A DNA stretch of 64,000 bases from CAIYTF01 sp963664845 (GTDB lineage Bacteria; Bacteroidota; Ignavibacteria; Ignavibacteriales; Ignavibacteriaceae), in contig OY761615.1 in NCBI GenBank assembly GCA_963664845.1, forward strand, positions 3,410,001 to 3,474,000, in the 5' to 3' direction. The notes under the pieces were generated by a model, which saw nothing but the letters and a program-made list of their open reading frames with translations, was not told the origin of the DNA and searched no databases. Every line of letters begins with the position of its first letter. Position 1 is the first letter of the stretch. Made by a program: the position numbers and the translations under genes. This document shows, piece after piece, positions 1 to 7,952 of the stretch.

Positions 1-2
1 TA

Positions 3-1220
3 GCCGGGCTCTATAATTTTATGCAACGGAAAAAACATCAGGCGGAGCAGAAACGGTACCTCTATGTTGCTCTCACAAGAGCCGAAGAGCATTTGGTGAT
101 CAGTGCCACGCTGAATAAAAAGGACGGCATCGACGGTAATAGTTTTCTTGCTTATATGGCGGAGGCCCTGGGAGACGGAATTGTTCAGGCAGATTTTGTT
201 TTGGAAGGCGATATTCAATGCCTAAGCGCTGACCGTATTAATGAAACACCGGAAACGCGCCATCTCACGGCACCTGTAGCGGTACTCAATGATTTGACAG
301 ATGTGCCTGTGGTTGAAGTGCCCAACTTGAATATTGCACATGAGTATAAAATAAACCTTGCTGCCGTTCCTGAGGTTAAAGAAGCGTATTCCATAAGTGC
401 ATCAGGTTATGTCCGTTATACGCAATGCCCTCTGAAATTCCATCTTTACCAGCATCAGCGGCTGCACGAATTTTTGGAATCTGCAAACACCGAAGACCTT
501 GAGCTTGATGATGATCCGGCATACGAAACAGGGGATGAAAAAGCCGGCAATGATGTGGAAATCCATCGCTCCGGCAAATTACCGAAGGGATTTGCAATGC
601 TGCGCGGGAGCATTTTGCACACCCTGTTGGAAGAGAACATCGAACCGTCGTTAGCAAAGGAAAAAGCGGCAGATCTTATTGAGGAAAGCCTGCCTGATGA
701 TGATACCATTAACATCAGTCAACAGGCGGAACAACTTGCCGCGGATTACGGGAAATTCAGGCAGAGTGCTTTTTATACCGCTATTCAGAATGAGCAGCGG
801 GTTGAAAATGAATATGAAGTTGCTGCGGTATTGGATGATAAGATATTTCTGCAGGGCAGAATAGATCGTGTCGTATGGCAGGCGGATTGTATTCACCTGG
901 TTGACTGGAAAACAGATCGCGTTCCTGAAAAGCAATTGAAGGAACGTTGTGTAGATTATGAAAAGCAATTGCTGTTTTATGCTTACATCGTTTCGCGATT
1001 GTTTCCCGAACAGAAACGAATTAAATTCAGTCTTGCTTTTGTGTCGCATCCCGGATTCATTCATGACGGCGAATTTACGAAAGAGGACTTTGCAAGGTTT
1101 GAAAATGATATCCGTGCCATTGTTGAAACGATAGAGAGCAGGGAGTACTCAAAGAATCTAAAGCATTGTCCAAAGTGTGTGTTTTGCGGGGAAGACGGTG
1201 CCTGTGTGGTGAATGCCTAG
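3..1220 (+). CDS. AddA/RecB-like helicase-nuclease, C-terminal part (5' truncated by window edge)
   Basis: The reading frame is open from the first complete codon, so the gene starts upstream of the window. The first visible residues carry UvrD-family helicase motif VI (YVALTRAEEH). A PD-(D/E)XK nuclease domain follows. Counting from the in-frame Met at 21, GSILH supplies His200, GRIDRV supplies Asp282, and DWKTDR supplies Asp295 and Lys297. Cys136 (TQCPLKF) together with Cys386, Cys389 and Cys395 (CVFCGEDGAC) fits the C-Xn-C-X2-C-X5-C iron-sulfur staple known from AddB, Cas4 and Dna2 nucleases; Cys383 is an extra nearby cysteine. The expected role is ATP-driven end resection for recombinational repair. 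A UvrD-like helicase with a Cas4-like nuclease outside AddAB cannot be excluded without the N-terminus. Confidence 0.85.
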   Translation, partial: AGLYNFMQRKKHQAEQKRYLYVALTRAEEHLVISATLNKKDGIDGNSFLAYMAEALGDGIVQADFVLEGDIQCLSADRINETPETRHLTAPVAVLNDLTDVPVVEVPNLNIAHEYKINLAAVPEVKEAYSISASGYVRYTQCPLKFHLYQHQRLHEFLESANTEDLELDDDPAYETGDEKAGNDVEIHRSGKLPKGFAMLRGSILHTLLEENIEPSLAKEKAADLIEESLPDDDTINISQQAEQLAADYGKFRQSAFYTAIQNEQRVENEYEVAAVLDDKIFLQGRIDRVVWQADCIHLVDWKTDRVPEKQLKERCVDYEKQLLFYAYIVSRLFPEQKRIKFSLAFVSHPGFIHDGEFTKEDFARFENDIRAIVETIESREYSKNLKHCPKCVFCGEDGACVVNA

Positions 1221-1244
1221 TGCACAGAAATGGAAAAGGAATTT

Positions 1245-1287
1245 AAACGCAGAGTTCGCAAAGGAAGCGCAATGAGCGCAAAGATTC
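1245..1287. repeat. A-rich dispersed repeat fragment
   Basis: The short gap after the helicase-nuclease gene contains ACGCAGAGTTCGCAAAGG followed by GCGCAATGAGCGCAAAG. It is the same GCAAAG-type degenerate repeat seen more fully at about 6.1 kb. It lies between convergent genes and looks non-coding. Confidence 0.5.
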
Positions 1288-1357
1288 TACAAACATATAG
1301 CCCTAACGGAGAATAATCTCATCGCAGAACAAGTTACATGTCATTGAAGAATAGTGG

Positions 1358-1894
1358 TTATTGCTGTTCGGTAAGAATTTGTTCCATGCACTTTTTGCAA
1401 TAAAACTCCCCTTTAATGTCAACCTCTTCGATGCCGGCGGAAGCATGCATTACGCATTCCCAGTTTTCACAGTGCAGCAAGCCAAAATTGTGCCCCAGTT
1501 CATGATAAATCTCTTTCATCGCCCTGTTAAACAGCAACGGCATATCAGTTCTGCCAGTATAAAACTCTTCATGCAGGCGGCAGAGTGAAACAATGGAATG
1601 TTTGCCGCGCAACTGCGCTTCCCCGAATAAAAACGTAAAGATGGGAATATAAAGATCAACGTCCACCAGCAATAAGACTTTGCCATCATAGGCAGAGGTT
1701 ACTTTCAAAGCCTGGGCAATAAGTTTGGTGGAATAGAACTGATTCCGTTCAACTGATTTGACACTTTCGAGATCGAGAGGCAAATCGATTACGGACACTT
1801 CGGTGCTGAGCGTCTTTTTTATGTGGTCAACAATTGCCGGGATGATTTCGCTGTTGGAAAAACCGACAGGTGCCAAAAAAACCGGACAGTTCAC
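1358..1894 (-). CDS. amzA: Archaemetzincin-family zinc metalloprotease
   Basis: This 178-residue protein carries the archaemetzincin signature almost exactly. HELGHNFGLLHC gives His131, Glu132, His135 and His141 plus Cys142; then come Cys147, Met149 and a CKKC pair (Cys166, Cys169). The family pattern is HEXXHXXGX3CX4CXMX17CXXC; the last spacer here is 16. The histidines bind the catalytic zinc and the four cysteines are expected to hold a second, structural zinc. No signal peptide is seen, so it should be cytoplasmic. The start codon overlaps the stop of the upstream sigma54 activator by 4 nt, so the protease is probably translationally coupled to the two-component system. The substrate is unknown; family members act as aminopeptidases or small-substrate peptidases. 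Confidence 0.9.
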   Translation of the reverse strand: MNCPVFLAPVGFSNSEIIPAIVDHIKKTLSTEVSVIDLPLDLESVKSVERNQFYSTKLIAQALKVTSAYDGKVLLLVDVDLYIPIFTFLFGEAQLRGKHSIVSLCRLHEEFYTGRTDMPLLFNRAMKEIYHELGHNFGLLHCENWECVMHASAGIEEVDIKGEFYCKKCMEQILTEQQ

Positions 1895-3240
1895 TCGGGT
1901 TTGCGGATGTTGTATTTATTCATTTTATTATACAAGGTCACTCTATCAATGCCGAGCAGTTCGGCGCTCTTTGATATGTTCCACTTGTTTTCGGCCAACA
2001 GCGAGGCGATATAGCGCCGTTCCAGTGAGGCCAAGGTCTTGTCATCCGCATTTGAAGCAGCAAAGCGGCTTTGGCTGATAGGCAGATCATCGATGTGAAT
2101 GCTGTTCTCCCGGCAGATAACCACTGCGCGCTCAATTGCGTTTTCCAATTCACGTATGTTGCCGGGCCACGCGTATTGCTGCATAAAGGAAACCGCGTCC
2201 GGATCGATATCGTGGATCTTCTTGTTCATTGCGCTTGTGAATTTCTTCAGGAAATAAAACGCCAATGAGGGAATATCTTCGGGACGCTCACGAAGGGGGG
2301 GTAGAAAAATGGTAAATACATTTAAACGATAGTAAAGATCTTCACGGAACCTGCCGTCTTTGACCATGTCTTCAACGTTTTCATTTGTAGCCGTGATGAT
2401 CCGGAAGTCGCTGGATATAGTATCGTTGCCACCCAGGCGGGTGAATTGCTTTGTATCTACAACGCGTAAAAGTTCAATCTGCACTTTTTGCGATATGGAG
2501 CCGATCTCATCGAGGAAAATAGTGCCGCCGTCGGCAAGCTCAAATTTGCCCTTTCTCCGGTAATGTGCCCCGGTGAAGGCACCTTTCTCGTGGCCGAATA
2601 ATTCGCTCTCGAGAATGGACTCCGCAAGCGCACCGCAATTGACGGTAACAATGGGGAAATATTTGCGCGTACTGTTAATATGAATGGCGCGTGCAACAAG
2701 CTCTTTGCCGGTTCCGCTCTCTCCGCGAATCATAACCGTGGTGTTGGCGGGTGCAACTGTTTTGATAAGTGAGAACACTTTTTGCATATGAGCGCTTTCC
2801 CCGATGAGATTATCGGGTCGTATCATTTCGTCATAGCTTGAACGGAGTTGCTGGTTCTCTTTCCTGAGATGTATTTGCTGAAACGCCTTGTCAACAAGAT
2901 GGGACAGTTCATCCGGATCAACGGGTTTGGTGATATAATCAAAGGCTCCGTCTTTAAGTGCCTGAATGGCGGTGGAAACCGAGGCAAAGGCGGTGATGAT
3001 AATGACGATGGCGTTCGCGTCAATCAGTTTTATCTTTGACAACAGTTCCAGCCCGCTCATCCCGGGCATTTTCATGTCGGCCAGTATAAGGTCATATTTT
3101 TTCAACTGATATTTTTTTAAAGCATCTTCCGCACTTTCGGCAGCTACCGTTTCATAGTTATCTTCTTCGAACCAATGGAATAACGATTCACGTACAATAT
3201 CTTCATCATCGACAATTAAAATTGAGCCTTTGGTGTTCAT
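1891..3240 (-). CDS. NtrC-family sigma54-dependent response regulator
   Basis: The 449-residue protein has a receiver domain (residues 1-120, phosphoacceptor Asp55 in LILADMKMP), an AAA+ domain with Walker A GESGTGKE at 173-180 and the sigma54-contacting GAFTGA loop at 220-225, and a C-terminal Fis-type helix-turn-helix (about 410-447). It activates sigma54 promoters after phosphorylation. The gene starts 2 nt after the stop of the sensor kinase gene at 3243-4832, so the two form a kinase-regulator pair. No convincing -24/-12 sigma54 promoter was found in the immediate vicinity, so its targets may lie elsewhere. Confidence 0.95.
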   Translation of the reverse strand: MNTKGSILIVDDEDIVRESLFHWFEEDNYETVAAESAEDALKKYQLKKYDLILADMKMPGMSGLELLSKIKLIDANAIVIIITAFASVSTAIQALKDGAFDYITKPVDPDELSHLVDKAFQQIHLRKENQQLRSSYDEMIRPDNLIGESAHMQKVFSLIKTVAPANTTVMIRGESGTGKELVARAIHINSTRKYFPIVTVNCGALAESILESELFGHEKGAFTGAHYRRKGKFELADGGTIFLDEIGSISQKVQIELLRVVDTKQFTRLGGNDTISSDFRIITATNENVEDMVKDGRFREDLYYRLNVFTIFLPPLRERPEDIPSLAFYFLKKFTSAMNKKIHDIDPDAVSFMQQYAWPGNIRELENAIERAVVICRENSIHIDDLPISQSRFAASNADDKTLASLERRYIASLLAENKWNISKSAELLGIDRVTLYNKMNKYNIRKPE

Positions 3241-3242
3241 GC

Positions 3243-4832
3243 TTAAACAGCCTCCTGTTTATATAACGGGATTTGAATTCTAAAAACGGTTCCTCGTTCT
3301 GAGGTTTCTGTCACTTCTATGGTTCCTTTGTGCTGGGTGATGATGCCATAGGCAACAGATAACCCAAGCCCGGTTCCTTTTTTATCCTGCTTCGTGCTGA
3401 AGAAAGGATCGAATATATGCGGAAGCACATCGGCTGCAATGCCGGGTCCCTGATCCTGCACAAGCACCACCCCCATTTCATCAATTTTGGTCACCACAAT
3501 AGTAAGTTTGCAGCCATCCTGCATTGACTCTATGGCGTTAATTAGTACCGAGAGAAGCGCCTGTTCAATTTTTTGCGAATCGCAAATGACCGGAATTGCT
3601 CCTTTATCCATGAATTTCGAGAGTGTTACATGGTGCATCTCGAGATGGTGTTTAATGAGCAAAATATCTTTTTCTACAATATCACGCAAATCGTTCTGTA
3701 AAAATTGTGTGTCCGAGGAGCGGGAAAAAACAAGCAGGTCCTTAACTATTCTTCCGCAGCGGGATGACTCGCTGGAAATAAGCTCAAGGAACTGAATAAC
3801 TTTATCGTGCTTGCCGGTTTGGTTCTCTTTTGCCAATATTTTTGCGATCAGTTTACTATAGGTGAGAATGCCCTCCAACGGATTGTTCAGTTCATGAGCC
3901 ACAGTTGCTGAAAGTTTCCCCAGCGATGCAAGCTTTTCCACCTGAACGATCTGTTCATATATTTTTTTCAGTTCTTCATTCTTGTCTTCAACTTTTTTGT
4001 TCAGGGTAGCATTCCACTGTTTTATTTCCCCATAAGCGGCATTCAAACGAAGTGACATTTCATTAAACCGTTCGGCCATAGCACCCAGTTCGTCTTTGGT
4101 ATGTACATCAATTTGATAATTCAGATTGCCGTCGGCAATTTCTTTCATGCCGATATCAAGTTTTTTAATGGGCCGGTTGATGATAACGGCAATGGAGGTA
4201 CCGGTGCTCAGCGCAATGAGGAGCATTATGAAAATGGAGCCGACGCCAATTGTTCTGACATTTGAAGCTACCTGTTCATCAATTTTATCGGTCGAGAGCA
4301 CAACATCAAGAACACCCAACAATTTTTTGTCGGATGGATGGCATCCGGTTGAAGAACAGTCCTTCTCATTCCAGATAGGGTTAATAAGGCCCAGGACTTT
4401 TTCGCCTTTTTCGTTGTTGAATATCCGGATCATTTTGTTTTGTGGCGTTTCTGCCGTCATTTGATTCTCAACATGGCATGCCTTGCATTCCTCGGAAGAA
4501 AGAGACACTTTCCTTCCGATTTCCAGACTGTCCGTTGAATACGAAATCTCGCCAACCTTATTGTATATCCTGATCTTCTTCACATCCTGTTCACCGCCAA
4601 CCGTTTTCACGATCTCATTGACATCGCCCGAGCGGTTAAGCAACATGCTGTGCCGGGCGGATTTTTTAATGATATCGCTCATTGCGTATGCATTCTTAGC
4701 CCAGGAATTAGTGATCTCTTGGCGCATCCGTGAGGAAGTTACGAGGGTATAGGCAAGAAGGGTGATAAACAAAGCACTCGTGATAACGAGGACTAACTTT
4801 ATGCTGATGCTGTTGAAATATTTGTTCTTCAT
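3243..4832 (-). CDS. Membrane sensor histidine kinase with two c-type-haem-like motifs
   Basis: The 529-residue protein has a transmembrane helix at about 12-32, a periplasmic region to about 195, a second helix (196-217), a HAMP linker, a coiled coil, a HisKA domain (His313 in VAHELNNP) and a HATPase domain with DQGPG and GTGLGLS boxes. The periplasmic part contains CKACH (Cys116, Cys119, His120), a classical CXXCH haem-attachment site, and a CSSTGCH segment (Cys159, Cys164, His165), a CX4CH variant known from multihaem cytochromes. Covalent haem would make this a redox or gas sensor; iron or another metal is an alternative. It is the first gene of the kinase, sigma54 regulator and archaemetzincin operon, and is divergent from osmC. 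Confidence 0.9.
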   Translation of the reverse strand: MKNKYFNSISIKLVLVITSALFITLLAYTLVTSSRMRQEITNSWAKNAYAMSDIIKKSARHSMLLNRSGDVNEIVKTVGGEQDVKKIRIYNKVGEISYSTDSLEIGRKVSLSSEECKACHVENQMTAETPQNKMIRIFNNEKGEKVLGLINPIWNEKDCSSTGCHPSDKKLLGVLDVVLSTDKIDEQVASNVRTIGVGSIFIMLLIALSTGTSIAVIINRPIKKLDIGMKEIADGNLNYQIDVHTKDELGAMAERFNEMSLRLNAAYGEIKQWNATLNKKVEDKNEELKKIYEQIVQVEKLASLGKLSATVAHELNNPLEGILTYSKLIAKILAKENQTGKHDKVIQFLELISSESSRCGRIVKDLLVFSRSSDTQFLQNDLRDIVEKDILLIKHHLEMHHVTLSKFMDKGAIPVICDSQKIEQALLSVLINAIESMQDGCKLTIVVTKIDEMGVVLVQDQGPGIAADVLPHIFDPFFSTKQDKKGTGLGLSVAYGIITQHKGTIEVTETSERGTVFRIQIPLYKQEAV

Positions 4833-5009
4833 AATAACCAGTAAATATTAGGCAAAAATACGAATATTTTTCTGCCTGTATCGGGTTTATTCCCTGTTGG
4901 TATACTTTTTCCTGCCATTTTTTTATGATTAATCCTTTTGTATTTTAGCCGCTCGGAGATGTTACTATCCTGACCAATAAAAGTAAAATTAAACAAAAGA
5001 GGAGTCACT

Positions 5010-5435
5010 ATGCCCATACGTAAAGCACAGGCAGAATGGAACGGTAATCTGGTCTCAGGTAAAGGAAGCCTGAAAACAGAAACCGGATCATTTAATGGTC
5101 AATATTCTTTCTCTTCAAGATTCGAAGAGGGTACCGGGACTAATCCCGAAGAACTGCTGGCAGCAGCCCATGCAGGATGCTATTCAATGGCTCTGTCAGC
5201 GGGTTTGGCAAAAGCCGGTTTCAAGCCGATAAGCGTAAAAACAGCGGATGAAGTGGTCCTGGAGAAAACCGATGCCGGTTTCACCATTACGAAGATCATT
5301 GTCCGGTGCGAGGCTCAGGTTGAAGGACTGGATGATGCCAAATTCCAACAGTTTGCGGAGGATACAAAAGCAGGTTGCCCGGTTTCACGTGCGCTTGCCG
5401 GAACCACTTTTGAACTGCATGCAAAATTGGTGTAA
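5010..5435 (+). CDS. osmC: OsmC-family peroxiredoxin
   Basis: The 141-residue protein matches OsmC along its length. The paired catalytic cysteines are Cys57 (AAAHAGCYSM) and Cys123 (KAGCPVSRAL), the usual arrangement for thiol-dependent reduction of organic hydroperoxides in the cytoplasm. The start is supported by a clear ribosome binding site, GAGGAG, eight bases before the ATG. The gene diverges from the haem-motif sensor kinase and is followed by a likely terminator, so it appears to be monocistronic. Confidence 0.92.
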   Translation: MPIRKAQAEWNGNLVSGKGSLKTETGSFNGQYSFSSRFEEGTGTNPEELLAAAHAGCYSMALSAGLAKAGFKPISVKTADEVVLEKTDAGFTITKIIVRCEAQVEGLDDAKFQQFAEDTKAGCPVSRALAGTTFELHAKLV

Positions 5436-5452
5436 GTAAACTGATTTTTACC

Positions 5453-5496
5453 GGGGCTGTTCCGGGAAGTTGTGCCTGCAGCCCCTTAATTATTTT
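5453..5496 (+). terminator. Likely rho-independent terminator of osmC
   Basis: Seven-base stem GGGGCTG (5453-5459) and CAGCCCC (5479-5485) with a 19-nt loop, followed by TTAATTATTTT. It lies 18 nt after the osmC stop. The large loop and interrupted T-run lower confidence. Confidence 0.5.
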
Positions 5497-5644
5497 GACA
5501 GACAACTATTGTTAGCGAGACTGCGGCTGCCGTATCGCCACAAAATTTAGTTTGGGAAACAAATCGTATTAAATGAAATTACCCCGAATCCTTTTGCTTC
5601 TTTTTGAATCAAACCGCTTTGCAAACTCATAACCCAAAGGAAAT

Positions 5645-6019
5645 ATGTCACCCACACAGATCATTTTACTCGTTATCATCGGATTGTTTATTGCTCTTAA
5701 AATTAAAAAGAGTATTGATTCCCGTTCAATTCCCGACTACTCTGCAGCCGAAACAGCCCAAAAAATGAAAACCGGAGTGAATGTTGTGCTTCTGGATGTA
5801 CGAACAGCCGGTGAACGGGCATCGCGCTCAATAAAAGGCTCAATACATATCCCATTGCAGGAAATTTCATCAAAAGTCGATCAGCTCAACAAATACAAAG
5901 ACAAAGAAATAATTTGCTATTGCGCATCAGGCAGCAGAAGCGTATCAGCTGCTATTAAACTCAAAAAGCTTGGATTCAAATCGGCAAATATGCTGGGTGG
6001 AATTGGGGCATGGGTCTAG
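5645..6019 (+). CDS. Membrane-anchored single-domain rhodanese
   Basis: The 124-residue protein has one N-terminal membrane helix (residues 5-20) followed by a complete rhodanese fold. The catalytic loop is CYCASGSRS, with Cys93 as the probable sulfur-carrying residue and Arg98 closing the loop; LLDVRTAGE marks the family's DVR motif. Rhodaneses move sulfane sulfur between thiols. Being placed between osmC and a YeiH-type permease, with a membrane thioredoxin and DUF6132 further downstream, suggests a role in sulfur or thiol stress handling; the exact acceptor is not evident. The end of the gene runs into a long A-rich repeat. Confidence 0.9.
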   Translation: MSPTQIILLVIIGLFIALKIKKSIDSRSIPDYSAAETAQKMKTGVNVVLLDVRTAGERASRSIKGSIHIPLQEISSKVDQLNKYKDKEIICYCASGSRSVSAAIKLKKLGFKSANMLGGIGAWV

Positions 6020-6098
6020 ACTGTGATTTATTGGATTTTTGTGATTTATGTGAAGTAGAAGGACAAAACCCATTAACCCCAGAAAAAGCAAAACACAC

Positions 6099-6201
6099 AG
6101 GCCACGAAGAAAACACTGAGCGCACAAAGAAGACTCTGAAGGCACGAAGAAAACGCAAAGGTCGCAAAGAAGACGCAAAGGTCGCAAAGGCTGCAAAGAA
6201 A
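6099..6201. repeat. Degenerate GCAAAGGTCGCAAAG tandem repeat
   Basis: Irregular tandem units such as CACGAAGAAAACGC and two copies of GACGCAAAGGTCGCAAAG fill this stretch. Translated, it gives only a Lys/Arg-rich low-complexity frame, which is not believable as a gene. Related fragments occur at about 1.25 kb. Such A-rich intergenic repeats are widespread in FCB genomes. Confidence 0.7.
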
Positions 6202-6300
6202 TGAAAAATTGGTAATGAAGTAGTAATAAAAGTTTGTTAATATAGCAGCCTTTTGAGCGCTATGCTGCAATACAGCAAAATTAATTTTATCTATTCAATA

Positions 6301-6415
6301 CAAAAATTTGATTTGCCCGGAGATATGGGCAAGTTACGTTGCGGTTTATACATATTTACTAACTGTTTCCTCAAAGGAGGCTGTGTCCTTCCCGGGAAAA
6401 TAACAACATAAAAAA
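6301..6415 (+). promoter_or_regulatory. Possible structured leader before yeiH
   Basis: Three small self-complementary elements precede the permease gene: TTGCCC/GGGCAA (6313-6318, 6327-6332), CCTC/GAGG (6369-6380, containing an AAAGGAGG), and the palindrome TTCCCGGGAA (6389-6398). The strong GGAGG sits about 36 nt before the ATG, too far to serve that start directly. I recognise no known riboswitch class; this is only a candidate. Confidence 0.25.
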
Positions 6416-7330
6416 ATGAGAAATAATTATTCAAAATTGATCTACGGCCTGTTTCTGGTTCTGTGTCTTTTCCCCTTCGTTTCCTCCCCAATCGCATTGC
6501 TGGCCGGCATTACACTCTCGCTAACGATAGGCAATCCGTTTATTGTTCAAACCAGAAAAGCCACTCACAGCCTTTTGCAAGTTTCCGTTGTCGGGCTTGG
6601 ATTTGGTATGAATGCAGTTGCCGCGCTAAAAGCCGGAACGGAAGGTTTTTTATACACCGTTTCGGGAATCACGGTAACACTATTATTAGGTTACGTGTTT
6701 GCCTCGTTTTTTAAAATCGAAAGAAAGACAGCTTTCCTTATATCAGTTGGAACCGCCATTTGCGGGGGCAGTGCAATTGCAGCAGCTGCCCCCGTGATTG
6801 ACGCCAAGGACAACGATACTTCGGTTGCGCTGGGCGTTGTATTCATCCTCAACAGTATTGCCCTTCTACTCTTTCCGGTAATAGGTCACCTGCTCCATTT
6901 GGACCAAACACAATTTGGAATATGGGCTGCAATTGCCATTCACGATACCAGTTCAGTTGTTGGGGCTGCTTCGCATTATGGCCCTGTTGCACTTGCGACA
7001 GCAACTACCATTAAACTGACCCGGGCGCTTTGGATTATCCCTGTTACTCTTTTCGCGGGCTTTGTCTTCAAATCTCAGAAAAAAGGAGTCAAGATACCCT
7101 GGTTCATATTTGCATTCTTTATTGCAATGATCCTTAATACCTACCTGCCATCGATGAGTACAGTGTTCTCCGGTATCTATCAGGTCTCAAAGCAGGGACT
7201 GGTCATAACACTGTTCATGATCGGCTCAAATCTTTCAAAAGAAACACTTAAGTCGGTTGGGATGAAACCGCTGGCACTGGGAGTGGGGTTGTGGTTTATT
7301 GTATCGGTATTGGCACTGCTTGCGGTATAA
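6416..7330 (+). CDS. yeiH: YeiH-family (UPF0324) putative sulfate/anion exporter
   Basis: This 304-residue, very hydrophobic protein has about nine to ten membrane helices and family-typical segments: an N-terminal LAGITLSLTIGNPF, a central TAICGGSAIAAAAPVI and IHDTSSVVGAASHYG. Members of this family (YeiH/YeeE neighbours aside) are annotated as putative sulfate exporters from sequence, and their substrate is poorly established. Placement among OsmC, rhodanese and thioredoxin genes fits a sulfur-oxyanion or thiol-related role. There is no good ribosome binding site at the chosen ATG, which follows an A-run, as is common in this group. Confidence 0.85.
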   Translation: MRNNYSKLIYGLFLVLCLFPFVSSPIALLAGITLSLTIGNPFIVQTRKATHSLLQVSVVGLGFGMNAVAALKAGTEGFLYTVSGITVTLLLGYVFASFFKIERKTAFLISVGTAICGGSAIAAAAPVIDAKDNDTSVALGVVFILNSIALLLFPVIGHLLHLDQTQFGIWAAIAIHDTSSVVGAASHYGPVALATATTIKLTRALWIIPVTLFAGFVFKSQKKGVKIPWFIFAFFIAMILNTYLPSMSTVFSGIYQVSKQGLVITLFMIGSNLSKETLKSVGMKPLALGVGLWFIVSVLALLAV

Positions 7331-7334
7331 AAAG

Positions 7335-7365
7335 AAGCTTGGTGAATATATTCAGGAAGCTTTTT
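7335..7365 (+). terminator. Candidate terminator after yeiH
   Basis: AAGCTT (7335-7340) can pair with AAGCTT (7357-7362) and adjoining bases, followed by TTTTT. It begins just after the yeiH stop codon. The stem is short and A/T-rich, so efficiency is doubtful. Confidence 0.35.
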
Positions 7366-7420
7366 GAACCCTTTTATGGCAATATGAATCAAACCCATAA
7401 ACAAAGAACAGGTTGACTAT

Positions 7421-7549
7421 ATGTTGGAAATTCTATCAGCCGCAACCGCGGTATCAGGTGTAGTGTTATATACTATTTTACGATTGTTGAACTCCCGGAT
7501 CCGGGTTAAAACTGTTGCCCGTAATGAAACAAATTTTATAAGAAAGTGA
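7421..7549 (+). CDS. Small single-pass membrane protein (42 aa), unknown
   Basis: An ATG at 7421 opens a 42-codon frame ending in TGA at 7547-7549, only 7 nt before the membrane thioredoxin gene. The peptide begins MLEILSAATAVSGVVLYTI, a plausible single membrane helix, and continues into a basic cytoplasmic tail rich in Arg and Lys. An AGG lies about 8 bases before the ATG. Tight packing with the thioredoxin and DUF6132 genes suggests one transcript. I recognise no family; it could be a small partner of the membrane thioredoxin or simply a translated leader. Confidence 0.5.
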   Translation: MLEILSAATAVSGVVLYTILRLLNSRIRVKTVARNETNFIRK

Positions 7550-7556
7550 TCATACA

Positions 7557-7952
7557 ATGATAGTACTGTATACAGTAGTTGGAATAATAGCGCTCTTTTT
7601 TGGAATGCAGTTGCGCATGATTGTTGCCGCCAAGCGGGCTAAGGGCGCAAAGCTTTCCGGTCTTCAAGGAAATCTGAAGGGACTTGAAAAAGAAGGATCG
7701 AGAGGTTTGGTCTACTTTTACAGCCCTTCCTGTGGAGCATGCAAAATGCAGACGCCCATAATCAAATCCATGCAGGCGGAAAACAAAGATGTTTATTCCG
7801 TTGATATTTCGAAGGATCAGCAATCGGCCCGTATTTTCGGAATCAGGGCGACACCATCCACCATACTGGTTAAAGACGGTAAAATTAAAGAGGTGTTCCT
7901 CGGTGCCAAATCGGAGGCCACGCTCATGCAGCTTTTGGAGGTTCAATCATGA
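7557..7952 (+). CDS. Membrane-anchored thioredoxin-like protein
   Basis: The 131-residue protein has an N-terminal membrane helix (about 3-23), a short linker and a thioredoxin fold. The active site is SPSCGACKMQ, with the CGAC dithiol at Cys59 and Cys62, and RATPST supplies the cis-proline loop. Whether the domain faces the periplasm or cytoplasm is not settled; the basic residues after the helix (AAKRAKGAK) favour a cytoplasmic domain by the positive-inside rule. Its stop overlaps the start of the DUF6132 gene by 4 nt, so the two are translationally coupled. Confidence 0.88.
   Translation: MIVLYTVVGIIALFFGMQLRMIVAAKRAKGAKLSGLQGNLKGLEKEGSRGLVYFYSPSCGACKMQTPIIKSMQAENKDVYSVDISKDQQSARIFGIRATPSTILVKDGKIKEVFLGAKSEATLMQLLEVQS

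Noticed and set aside
1938..2153. Minus-strand frame inside the sigma54 activator gene
   Set aside because: Shadow of the Fis-type end of the activator in another frame.
5573..5632. Nineteen-codon leader peptide before the rhodanese gene
   Set aside because: No ribosome site or regulatory codons; likely chance.
6010..6204. Lys/Arg-rich open frame after the rhodanese gene
   Set aside because: It is a translation of the GCAAAGGTCGCAAAG repeat, has low complexity and overlaps the end of a real gene.
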